Of a DNA stretch of 64,000 nt, positions 1 through 10,453 are shown piece after piece (positions within the stretch are counted from its first letter, which is position 1; every line of letters begins with the position of its first letter). This DNA comes from Craspedostauros australis (taxonomy: Eukaryota > Bacillariophyta > Bacillariophyceae > Mastogloiales > Achnanthaceae), in the NCBI GenBank assembly GCA_026770025.1, contig JAMXDE010000029.1, forward strand, positions 372,001 through 436,000, given 5' to 3'. Below the pieces are notes generated by a model. The model was not told the DNA's origin. It was given only the letters and a program-made list of their open reading frames with translations, and made no database searches. Both the position numbers and the translations under genes were made by a program.

Positions 1-43
1 CTATAATAGATTGAAGTAGAGTGCTCGAGTCAATAGCTACAAA

Positions 44-2311
44 ATGGCTGAACCTGATGAAGGCATCGACGGGCACCACCAAGAGCAGAGCGAATTGGGA
101 AACGATGCCACGCCGCAATTGGGAATGGACGAGACTGATGAATGGGAGGATGATTCACACCAGCACGAGCACGAACAGGAACAGGAACAGGATCAGGAGC
201 ATCGTCCAGAAACATTGCCACTCTCTCACACCAACATACCGCTTCTGTGCTGCGCATTCCTTGCTTCCATCACGACGGGCGGGACGCTGTACGCATTCGG
301 CCTCTACGGCAACGAGCTGAAGAAGAAGCTGGACCTCAGCGAAGGACAGCTGGACACGATCTCCACGGCGATCTTCTGCGCTGGCCTGCTCAGCTGGGCC
401 CCTGGCCTGTTGGTGGATCGCTTCGGAACGCGATTCGGCATAAGTGTGGGCGGTGTCTTCGGTGCAGCCGCCCTCATGTGCTTCTACGCCATCTCCGCCA
501 AGGGGATGTTCATCGCCCAGGATGAAAAGCAGCTCATCGTCGCGGCGCTGTCTGCGCTGGGAGTTGCGACTTTCCTGGGATGCGCGCTTGTCACAGGTGC
601 CGTGTTCAAGATCGTCGTGCAATCCTGTGGACCTGGCACGAAGGGTGACGCTGTCGGCATCGCCAAAGGATACGTCGGCTTGGGCTCGGGCGTCTACGCA
701 TGTCTTTTCGAGGCCATCCGAAGCCCAGGCTCGTCAGATCTCGACTTCATCCCAATGGCAGCCACGCTCTTCATAGTCGTGGCGACCATTCCCAGCCTGC
801 TGTTTCTGCCGCCGCACGAGAAGCAGAGCCTGCAGAGCGGCCACGTTGCACTTGCACCATCGTCCTTCACAGCACGGAAGGATGTGGCATCGAGATTGCA
901 TCTGCGAGTTCTCTATGCGTCGCTCATCATGCTCGCCACCATCGTGCTGGGGACCTCCATCATCACGCTGTACGAGGAGAGACGGAAGGAGAATGAAGAC
1001 AAGCAGCACGGAACGCACCGGTGGAGATTGCTGGATGTGGAGGGCACGTGGAGCAACGAAGACGACCAGGAAGACACGCAAAACTTTGTCTTGGCTGGTT
1101 TCATCGTTATGGTTTGGATCCTCCCGATCGCCTCGCTTGTATTCCTGCCGCAGGCAAGGCATCGAGCGGAATCGAATAGCAACAACAGCAGCGAGGGTGA
1201 TGCCGAACAGGATGCGTTGCTGGATGAGTCTGAACAGCAACAATTGACGTGTCTGCAAGAGTCCGGAGACGCGCGCAACGCTGGAGTTACCAGCGAGAGT
1301 GCGACAAAGAGTGCAAGTCAAACTGGTGGCATGAACAGCACAATAGACTCAACATTTGAAGATGAATTCGATGCAACAACATTGCTGCAAGGAAAGGATT
1401 CCCAGAATCCACTGAATGGTGCACAACCACATCCCGATGAACTCGACATCGATGATCATCCCAGAATCGACTTCGGCAACATCAGTCATCGTGATGATGA
1501 TGACGACGACGATGCCGCTGCACAGATACGCAGAGGCACAGATAGCAACGGTCATGCGGGCAGCGGCAATGGCAACGCTAGCGACAGCAACAACGACGAC
1601 GACGGAAATGAACCAAATTCGAATCTGGTGCAAATGCTCATGACGAAGCCTGCATGGTTCATGCTGTGGACGGCTGTCATCCTCGTCGGCGCAGGCACGG
1701 TGGAGACGAACAACATGGACAAGATGGTGGAATCCGCAGGTTTTCCCAAGATCGTTGCACCATCGGCCCTCGCCATTTTCTCAGTGGCGCAATCGGCTGG
1801 ACGTGTAACAACCGGCGCGCTTTCCGAGGCTGCGCTGAACTGGGGCGTGCCGAGACCCTTCTTCATGATGGTTGCGAGCGTCGTTGCCTTGGTCGCGCAT
1901 GTCATCCTCGCGTTCGCACGGTCCGAGGTCGCCTTCGTGCTTGGCACAGCCTTGAGCGGATACGGGTTTGGCATGGTGTGGCCGTTGCTGGTCCTCATCG
2001 TGGGTGAAGTGTTCGGCAAGGCGCACGTTGCTGCCAACTACATGTTCTACGATGGCGTGACATCGGCAGCCGGAACGGTGCTGCTGTCCAAGATCGTGGC
2101 GCAGAGGGTCTACGAGGCCCACATTGACGGCGGTGATGAGCAGGACGGCGATGGTGGCGAACAAAATACATGTCACGGGCTAGAGTGCTTTGCGTTGACC
2201 CATGTCATCATTGCTGTGCTGTCGGTATCCTGTTTCGGAACAAGCTGGTTGCTGTTACGTGGAACCCGGGACACATACAGCCAACGAAGAACATCTCAAC
2301 ACACACACTGA
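44..2311 (+). CDS. Nodulin-like / NFD4-type major facilitator superfamily transporter
   Basis: A single-exon 755-residue protein. A stop codon in the same frame at 17-19 makes the ATG at 44 the first possible start. The first ~60 residues are hydrophilic and rich in His, Glu and Gln. A first membrane bundle runs from about residue 65 to 270 and contains the MFS-type loop LLVDRFGTRFGI. A long, acidic, low-complexity loop (about 375-530) separates it from a second bundle that starts near TKPAWFML (residue 534) and carries GTVETNNMDKMVESAG and GYGFGMVWPLLVLIVGEVFG. This two-bundle layout and these segments are typical of nodulin-like MFS proteins of plants, algae and oomycetes. The substrate cannot be read from sequence. 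The very long central loop is the main unusual trait. The family call is firm; the function is open. Confidence 0.85.
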   Translation: MAEPDEGIDGHHQEQSELGNDATPQLGMDETDEWEDDSHQHEHEQEQEQDQEHRPETLPLSHTNIPLLCCAFLASITTGGTLYAFGLYGNELKKKLDLSEGQLDTISTAIFCAGLLSWAPGLLVDRFGTRFGISVGGVFGAAALMCFYAISAKGMFIAQDEKQLIVAALSALGVATFLGCALVTGAVFKIVVQSCGPGTKGDAVGIAKGYVGLGSGVYACLFEAIRSPGSSDLDFIPMAATLFIVVATIPSLLFLPPHEKQSLQSGHVALAPSSFTARKDVASRLHLRVLYASLIMLATIVLGTSIITLYEERRKENEDKQHGTHRWRLLDVEGTWSNEDDQEDTQNFVLAGFIVMVWILPIASLVFLPQARHRAESNSNNSSEGDAEQDALLDESEQQQLTCLQESGDARNAGVTSESATKSASQTGGMNSTIDSTFEDEFDATTLLQGKDSQNPLNGAQPHPDELDIDDHPRIDFGNISHRDDDDDDDAAAQIRRGTDSNGHAGSGNGNASDSNNDDDGNEPNSNLVQMLMTKPAWFMLWTAVILVGAGTVETNNMDKMVESAGFPKIVAPSALAIFSVAQSAGRVTTGALSEAALNWGVPRPFFMMVASVVALVAHVILAFARSEVAFVLGTALSGYGFGMVWPLLVLIVGEVFGKAHVAANYMFYDGVTSAAGTVLLSKIVAQRVYEAHIDGGDEQDGDGGEQNTCHGLECFALTHVIIAVLSVSCFGTSWLLLRGTRDTYSQRRTSQHTH

Positions 2312-3079
2312 TGCGTTTCGAGCAATGGACGCCGACCAATGCTCCGCCGCGGGCTATCAGTAGAGTATGGTAACATGGAGTAATAGAAAGAGCACGTTAC
2401 TCAATGTGCTGTGCTCTACTCGTACAAGTACAAGCCCCGCATGTGCTCAGCATATTTTGGAGTCGAGCAGAGTAATCATGATCGTTCTTTTTTGCTAAGT
2501 TATCGATGAATGTGCTGGGAGCTGGTCGTTGTGCATTGTGTGTTATCAGCCAAGGATACTTTTGGTGATGGTCTGTGCATTGCCGTCGCAGCTCTGGATT
2601 TTGTATATGATCCCTCGCCAAGACGCAGCGAGCAATTGTATGTATAATGGATCACATCCGTTGTCATTTCATTCCATTCCGTTCCAGGACCCTCTCTCCA
2701 GAAAGTCGATGGAACATGGGATGCGCAACTTGAGCCGAACCTGCGAATGCAATGGTTTCGTCAGGTCCACCTTTGCACGCCGGCGTTACGTACGTAACGC
2801 GCGTACAAACGGAATGGACCGTCATCCCGACAGCAATGATTCGACCACCACCACCAACAGCAATCTTTGGCATGATTTTCCCACAAGCAGCTTTTCCCCA
2901 ATGTTAGTTGGACAGTCAGTCTGTCGGTTATTGTGTACGAATATGCTCAGGGCTGATCATTCGGACAGACAACGACCCAAAAGTCTTCAGCAAACGATGG
3001 TTCATGTGCACGTCGTGGTAGAAAATCCACATCACGACGCACCATTCGATGCGTCATCTTCTGCTGCGCCTACTGAGGC
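2312..3079. other. Convergent intergenic region, 3' ends of the MFS and peroxiredoxin genes
   Basis: No protein-like reading frame was recognised. It should contain the 3' untranslated regions of both flanking genes, which point towards each other. The one notable structure is the long hairpin at 2760-2825, listed separately. Confidence 0.5.
2750..2835 (-). promoter_or_regulatory. Candidate SECIS-like hairpin in the 3' UTR of the selenocysteine-type peroxiredoxin
   Basis: On the minus strand, ~254 nt after the peroxiredoxin stop, ATGAC (2825-2821) is followed by GGTCCA (2820-2815). This pairs with TGGACC (2769-2764), followed by TGAC (2763-2760). The two sides can form the tandem G.A/A.G non-Watson-Crick core that defines a SECIS element. 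Above it lies a long imperfect helix ending in an 18-nt palindrome (2783-2800). Against the call: there is no AA in the expected apical position (CC is found instead), the apical stem is longer than usual, and the lower helix looks weak. It is the only stretch with both core halves that I found in the ~400 nt after the stop. Confidence 0.3.
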
Positions 3080-4184
3080 CTACTTGGATTCTTCAATTGC
3101 CTTGAGCATGGCTTCGGCAAGTGTGTGCGACGGATCGCCGTCGCCAGCAGGATCATCCGGCCCTTCGGAGATGTGGACGGCCTTGATGGTTCCATTCACG
3201 GCGTAGACGGCGCTGCGCTTGCATCGGCCGTAGAGTCCCTTCTCCATGGGACCTGGATGGGTCATTTCCATGTCCAGGGCCTTGGTCAGGTCACCTGCTG
3301 GATCACCCATCAGTTGCACCATGCTCTGTGATGCCCCATGCCAATAATAATGGACGCATGGTGCCCACCCATGCATACCGATACATACCATTGGTCAGCA
3401 AATTACACAATGATTGAGTGGAGAAGAGCGGAAGAGTTAGTGCGACCGCATGGATGTCAATATGACGCCATGTGTTGTGGAGCATGCCACATCATATGTA
3501 TTATATAATAGTTTGAAGACGCGTGGAAATACGGCAGAGTAGAGTACATATGCACAAAGTAACGAAGATGGTTCAAGTATGAGACAAGAAGGAGCGTTGC
3601 ATGGCACACGAAGTTGGTGACCTAGATGCGCTGTCACAGGCTCGCCTGCGTATACATTTGCACATGCACATGCACTTGCACATGCATACACATGCACACG
3701 CGGCCCTACAGCCCCGCGAGAACGCCATCCGTCGCAATCTACATTCATCTCACTTGCAAAAGTATCTCCACCTTGCCATTCAAGGGGGTGATTGGGAACT
3801 CACCAGGCCAGTCTTCTGGTCCTTGGCCCATGCTTGCATGACGGCAGCGTCGTTGACGCTGTACACAATGACAGCGTCAACCCCAGCCTTGCGGAGAGCG
3901 TCTTGATTCTCCAGGTAGTTGGGGATTTGCTTTGTGGATCAGGTGGGTGTGAAGGCCCCTGGCAATCCAAGCAGCACCACCGACTTGTTCTTCGCGAAGT
4001 CGGCGAGGTTGTGCTTCTTCGGAGGGAATCCTTGGTGCAGCTCGACGGAGGGCACGGCGTCTCCCACGGAGGCGAACGAGCGGAGCGCCAGGTTGGATCC
4101 GGATTTCAGAGCGGAGGAGGCAGAGGCAGAGGTTGAGGCCCTCGCGAGCTTGCTCACGAAGGCAGCGGAAGAGCCAAACATCAT
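3080..4184 (-). CDS. Peroxiredoxin 5 / type II peroxiredoxin with an in-frame TGA (selenocysteine) at the catalytic site
   Basis: Thiol peroxidase fold that reduces hydrogen peroxide and alkyl hydroperoxides. Exon 1 is 4184-3804 and exon 2 is 3325-3080. The 478-nt intron (3803-3326) begins GTGAGT and ends CACAG, and the phase is 0. Total 208 residues counting the TGA codon. Residues 1-40 are rich in Ser, Ala and Arg with almost no acids, as in a mitochondrial presequence. The family motif reads GAFTPT, then TGA at 3941-3939 (residue 82), then STKQIPNYLENQDALRKAG. The family has the peroxidatic Cys at exactly this place. The frame then continues with VYSVNDAAVMQAWAKD, SMVQLMGDPAGDLTKAL and a normal C-terminus ending AIEESK. 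Selenocysteine insertion is the simplest reading. Alternatives are a sequencing error, a single TGC/TGT-to-TGA mutation in a dead gene, or a truncated protein ending at residue 81. No other lesion is visible, which argues against a pseudogene. Confidence 0.85.
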
Positions 4185-5170
4185 GGCCGGATCTTTTGTT
4201 TGGTGGGGAGTGTTGTTCCTTGGTTTGTGTCAGCCTCGATGAACTGCTCTCTTCGTGCCTCTCCTTCTCTTGGGATTTGGTGTTGACAACCCAAACAAGA
4301 GATGTGCCTCCATCCACGCAATGCGCCGTGTTGCGGCATACGACTGCGATTCGCGTTTGCGGCGGTTTGCCCACGTCATCATTTGTTTCCGCCAAGAAAA
4401 GCAGTCCTTCGGGTCGACGTATTCGTTGATGGTGTCTTTCTTCTTTCTCTGATCTTTGCATTTTTGTTCACGGACAACTATTGTCCGTAACATGCCGTTC
4501 GCCAACTGGAACAAGCGAATGGTTTCGCCAACCCACACATATGCTTCCACGGAATGCGTTCTCTTCACTTCTCCACCCAATTAAAATGCAGCATGAGTGA
4601 GCGAATCTTTCACCCAGCTGCGGAACCAACAGATGCAGCAGACGGAGGAGCACAACCTGCCAAATGCGAACTCTATCCAGATCCAAACGCTCAGACACCA
4701 ACCAACAAACAAACCAACAGTTCGTCAACAACCTTCCAAGGGGAGGGAGCGGGAATGCAACGGATCTTTCTCCTTCCTTGATCGTCGTCGACGACGTCGG
4801 CGGTGATGGAATCAAAGTGGAAACAGTGGGAGAAGGAATGTCATCTCGGCGTGTATCAGTACGAAATGGTATGCGTGTACGAGCTACGGCACGCACCGTA
4901 CTTGTGGTACGGTCAGAGGGGAGAGCGCATGGTAGGAGGCGTCGCGCGCAAACAGAACCGAAGCCACGCAAATTCCTTTCTCTCCGTGGCCACCAGATCC
5001 CCTGTGCCTTTCACGAAGCCCGGCGATGCAGATTCTTGTGGTCGTGTTCATGGTGCACGAGCTACGCAGACCTACAGGAACAACACAAGGTATCATAAAC
5101 GTTGATTCTCAACATCCGCATTCGTCACGGAAAAGACACAACAAGAGGCAACGACAAAGAATCGGCCACG
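4185..5170. other. Divergent intergenic region between the peroxiredoxin and the GH-Q-like gene
   Basis: Holds the promoters and 5' leaders of two genes transcribed away from each other. No protein-like frame was recognised. The stretch just before 5171 is A/C-rich (ACAACAAGAGGCAACGACAA), the leader type seen before several genes here. Confidence 0.5.
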
Positions 5171-8100
5171 ATGATTTCCGCCGATGCATTGGACAACCAA
5201 CCCGTGACCACCAGTGGCAGCTACGGCGCCACTGCTGGTGACGACAAGACCAACGGCAAGTCCGAAGAAGGCACCTACCAGGATGGCAACGGCGGTGGAG
5301 AGTACGCCTCCATCGATGGATCCGTGCGCTACGGCAGCGGAAGGCGCAACAAGAAGATTGTCGCCGCCATTGTCCTCCTTGCCATCGTCGCCGGCGTCGT
5401 TGGGTTCTACCAGTTCAGAAACTGCGACGAGGGCAACAGCGGCACCAACTCCAGCGCCCCGAAGTCTACTACCCCAACCGCCGACAGCGCAGCTCAGGCG
5501 GCTGCCATCGCCGATTCCGATCTCCCAATGTCGAAGACCGGAAAGCTCAAGCTGTTCGACAGTACCAGTAAGTGCCAAACAAAGAACAGCAATATGCAGC
5601 AGCGATCGCAGACCAAACGAGGATCAAATGTTCAGCGCGTAGGCAGACTAATTGCGGATCGAGTGCACAACTTCCGGAGTTGTGGCGAGAGAGCGGAAGC
5701 GGGAGAAGATTGATGCGGACTGCTCGGTCAATGGCGGACAGCAAAGATCCTTCTCTGCGCTTTCAGAATTTTGGCTCCGACGAATTCCTTCGAACTGGGT
5801 CTCGATCTTTTCGTTGAACTTTCCCACTTCGCTCGTCCCGCCTCCATTTTTATGATGTTGTTTGCTCCACTTGTTGGTCGCCATGCATCGAAGTCTCTCA
5901 CTCACACACATACACACATACCGTCAACTTGCTTGCTCTTTGCAACATGGCCATACGCGATCTTCTCGCAACCCTGTTCTCTCATGCTGCTCGCATGCAT
6001 TGCGCATACGCATACGCATATACACGTGCATGGATGCCCGATGATTGATGATACGCAGATCGCTTCGTCATGGAGGATTACGATGCTCGATCCACCTTCT
6101 CATCCTTCCTGCCGGGTGTCGCCGGATTCTTCGGCAAGCCGGTGTGGGCGTTCTACGTCAACCGCGGACAAGGAATCTCCACCTTCGGAACAGAATCCAA
6201 GGACTTCCCCTTGCTGGAATTCAACCCAGCCAACAAGGCCTACCAACTTACACCATTCATCGGCTTCCGCTCCTTCATCCGTGGAACGCGTGTCGCTGAG
6301 GACAACGACTCCGCGCTCTCCGCCGCAGAAAGCACCAGCTTCGACGTTGAACCGTTCTCACCTCGTCGTTCCCGCAACTTGGACGATCCCGAGGATGACC
6401 CCTCCAAGCCAAAGCGCGTCCTCTACGTTGGCACCAACGAGATGGAGATCCAGGAAATCGATGGCGTCAACGGAGTCTCGACATCCGTCCAGTACATCAT
6501 CCTGCCCGAGGAGGACTTCGGATCCCTCGTCCGTCGCACAAAGATCCAAAACATCGGAAGCACGCCGCTGGAACTGTCCGTCCTTGATGGTCTCGCCAAG
6601 ATCGAACCAGCCGGCGGACCGTTGGAGGGCATGCTCAAGAGCATGGGCCGCACTTTGGAAGGTTGGTTCGGAGTTTACCAGGTCGACCCCAAGTCGCTGA
6701 CCATGCCATTCTACAAGATGTCCACCGAACCATCCGACGCGGCGAAGGTGAAGATCGAAGAACACGGTCACTACTGCCTCTCCTTCCTCGAAACCCCGGA
6801 CAAGGCCTCAACCCTCTTGCCAATCGTGTACGATACCAATAAGGTGTTCGGCCATGACACCTCCTTGGAAATGCCAAAGGGACTCTCTGCCAGCAGCGTC
6901 GGCAAGATCCTGGACGAACCACAATACGGTGACGCCAAGACGTCGTCTGCATTCGCCGCCGTTCGCAGCATCACCGTCGCCCCCGGAGACAGCATCACCA
7001 TCGCCTCAATCTACGGCAAGGCGGCTGACATGGACGAGCTGAAGACCATCAAGAGCATCGTGACCAAGCCAAATTTCGTTACCGACAAGTTCGCTCGCGC
7101 TCGTTCCCTTGCCGACGAACTGACCGCCGGTGTGGAGACCAACACCGTCAACCCGTTGTTCAACGGTGCGGTCAAGCAGATGTTCCTCGACAACTCGTTG
7201 CGCGGGGGACTCCCAACTGTCGTCGGCAACATCGACGGTGACACCACTTACGATGAAGACACCACCACCAAGATCTTCCATTCCTTCTCCCGCATCCACG
7301 GTGACCTCGAACGTGACTACAACGCTTTCCACATCATGCCATCATACTTCTCCCAGGTGAGTATGTCACCACGCATATGGTATTTGCACACCAACATGTG
7401 CCCGTGTTGCACCCGTGTGGGGAAATGATTCGGTACAATGATGACTCTTCAGGGATACAATACCAGTATGCATGCTTAGCCGCATGGCTCTGCTCTTCTC
7501 ACCATCATATGCTCATCTTGACTCACTATTTGAACACGCAATACCCCCCAACCACCACCATTGCCATCGCCATCGCCACGCACCTTGTACCATACACGCA
7601 CCAATATTACACAAACATTGCACACACAGGGACCTGGAAACTACCGTGATGTAGCACAAAACCGTCGAGATGATGTGGCCTTCTTGCCGCGCATGGGTTC
7701 GTTTGACGTGCAGATGTTCCTCTCATTCATCCAAGCCGATGGATACGAGCCACTGACTGTCGAGGCCGTCGTCTACATGATGCCCGACGAAGGCAAGGCA
7801 AGGGAGATCGCTGCAGAGGTGACAACAGACGCCAAAAGCGCACAGATTCTGGGTGATATCATCACTGGTGGACCCTTCCGTCCAGGACAGCTCTTCCAGC
7901 TGTGCGACCAGATCGGTGTGAACCGCGTCGAGGACAATGATGCTTTCGTCCAGCCCATCCTGGCAGCCGCCGAGGACCGTGCCATGGGCGTGTATGGCAC
8001 TGGATACTGGGCCGATCACTGGGATTACTACGTGGACCTGATCGAGGCCTACCTGGCCATCTTCCCAGATGGCGAAGAGGCTCTGATGTACGATCAGAAG

Positions 8101-9768
8101 TTGCGATACTTCTTCTCCACGGCCACTGTCCGCCCGCGCTCCCAAAAGTACGTCCTCGACCTGACCTTCGACGGTCAGTCCAAGCACGTCATCCAGCTGG
8201 ATTCCACATTCTTCGACATGGGCAAGCTCGAAGAGCAGGGAGCATTCCGCAACAAGAGAAATGGCTTGCTTGGAATCGAGGCCAGCTGGCAGCGTGACAA
8301 CAACAACGACCCGTTCATGAGCTCCCCAATCGCCAAGCTCTTCCTTCTCTCTTCCGTCAAGTTCGCCATGCGTGATGCCTGGGGAATGGGAATTGAGTAC
8401 GAAGGTGGACGCCCTGGCTGGTTGGACAGCATGAACGGTCTCCCAGGAATGGTCGGCTCCGGAATGCCAGAAACCCACGAGCTCTACCTGCTCATGAAGT
8501 ACGTGAAGAAGGTGGTCGACAAGTACGATCGCGACGTCGTCATCCCAAGCGAACTCCACGATATGATCCTCAAGGTGGAATCCGCCTTGGACGAATTGAA
8601 GGCCTTCGGCTACCAGGAGCCCAAGAGCCTCCCTCGCGAAGTGCCAGCCCAACTCTTCACATACTGGGACACCGTCGCCACTGCTCGCGAACAGTACAGA
8701 GCCGACACCAACATGTACTTCTCCGGCACAACGCAGACTTACACCGCCAAGAAGGTCTCCAACATCCTCGATCGCTGGATCGACGAAGTCGAAGCTGGAA
8801 TGAAGCGCGCCATGAAGTTCGGAACCGAAGGTTTCGGGGACGACGGCACATCCGGCATCCCACCTGCATACTTCTCCTACGATGTTACTGACTACGAAGA
8901 GAATGGCGATCATACCGACATCGGTCTTCCGCTCGTCGACCCCAAGGCAATGACTGTCGGCATCTTCCCGCTCTTCCTTGAAGGGCCTGTTCGTTACATG
9001 AAGACAATCCAGGATGACCAGTCCAAGATGATGGACACCTACGAGCGCGTGCTGAACTCAGGACTTCGCGACACCGAGCTCAAGATGTACTTCCTTTCTG
9101 CCAGCCTCACCGGCCAGACATACGACATGGGACGCCAGATCGCGTTCGCGCCAGGTTGGTTGGAGAACCAGTCCATCTGGATGCACATGTCTTACAAGTA
9201 CTACCTGCAGCTCATCCGTGGTAAGCTGTACGAACAATTCTTCTCTGAGATGAAGGGAGGCGGCATTCTGCCTTTCATGGAACCAGAAGTGTACGGTCGT
9301 CCACTGATGGAGTGTTCTTCCTTCATCGCGTCCTCTGCATTCCCAGATCCTGAACTCCATGGCCGTGGCTTCCTCGCCCGCCTGTCTGGGTCCACCGCCG
9401 AATTCATGAGCATGTGGAAGCACATGTTCATCGGCCCAACCCCCTTCTTCGTGAACGACGAGGGCAACGTGGAGATGCAGCTCGTCCCAGCCCTCCCATC
9501 GTGGCTGTTCGAGGACGAGACCAGCGACAACGACCCGACCTTGGATGAGGATGGCAGCCACGTCGTGTCCTTCAAGCTCTTCGCAAAGATCTTGGTCATC
9601 TACCACAACCCGGGTGCCAAGAACATTTACGGAGAGTCTCCGAAGCACTACAAGGTCACCATGACAGATGGTTCCGTCAGTACCGTGGACGGACCAACCA
9701 TCCCAACCGAACTTGCTCTCAAGATCCGTCGCACCACTGGCGTCGCCTCCGTCGATGCCTACTTCTAA
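5171..9768 (+). CDS. Membrane-anchored glycoside phosphorylase-like enzyme (clan GH-Q type, related to GH94/GH149/GH161)
   Basis: Three exons: 5171-5567, 6059-7356 and 7630-9768, with introns GTAAGT...GCAG (phase 1) and GTGAGT...ACAG (phase 0). The joined protein has 1277 residues. The first ~60 residues are polar, then RRNKK precedes a single membrane span (63-82), giving a type II topology with the large domain in the lumen or outside. The catalytic part carries GPGNYRDVAQNRRDDV (566 on) and GTGYWADHWDYYVDLIEAYL (688 on). Motifs of this type occur in cellobiose-phosphorylase-like proteins and beta-1,3-glucan phosphorylases. Heterokont algae store beta-1,3-glucan, so a role in that metabolism is plausible but inferred. 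I cannot assign the catalytic Asp. An upstream in-frame ATG at 5102 would add 23 residues; 5171 was preferred because the upstream stretch looks like leader. Confidence 0.75.
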
Positions 9769-10453
9769 ACGTCAGAATCGGCACTGCGTGGAGCGTCCGC
9801 ACCAGCAGAATGCATGATCACGATTGCAGCACAGAGTAGCAAGGCAGAGAAGCGGATCTGCAAGTATGACAGGACACCGATCAGAGCAATGTGCCACGGA
9901 GTACCATGCTTCCCGGTGTCTTCACATAGCCCGTAATGCTCTCTCTCTCCCCCAAGCATTCTTTGGAACAATCAATCATAACAACTGACCATCCAACCAA
10001 CCAGCAAAACCGTCTCTTTTATGTTCTCTACGACGCTTGTTTGATCAGAGTCCTCACACACGCGATCGGATGTAGAATACCTTGCTGATACGCTGCGGTG
10101 GATCCCAGAAGGGCTTGTGTCCTGTCTGGAAACCTCTTTGTTCGTTCCGCAGTCTACGATTACGCGGGTCGCATCAACCGAGCGCATTTTTCGCGTGGGA
10201 GTTCGGGCAAAAGGATTGGGGAAGCGCAACACAACAAACCGCGAACACGAGACGGAGGCACAATCGTGATCAACGTCCACGAGCTGCGGCACCACACATG
10301 CGACGGGATCGCCGTGGTCGTGCACATGCGGCCACAGACCGTTCACGGCGCCCGGACTCGCACACGAGATGACGCAGCCACGTTCTTGGACTCGTACCAT
10401 AATACGCGGCCGTCCCAACAAAAGCAACGGCTTCAACAGCACCATACACTGCA
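9769..10453. other. Intergenic region upstream of the rhomboid gene
   Basis: 685 bp between two plus-strand genes. No coding or RNA feature was recognised. It should hold the terminator of the phosphorylase-like gene and the promoter of the rhomboid gene. Confidence 0.4.

Noticed and set aside
3010-3070. Short hairpins closer to the peroxiredoxin stop, for example ATGACGCA...TGCGTC and GTCGTG...CACGAC, as SECIS elements
   Set aside because: The stems are too short or lack an ATGA/GA core in register, so they do not fit SECIS geometry.
3939-4184. Treating the peroxiredoxin exon as an 81-residue truncated pseudogene
   Set aside because: The only defect is a TGA exactly at the redox cysteine. 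The remaining ~126 codons and the splice sites are intact, which is better explained by selenocysteine.
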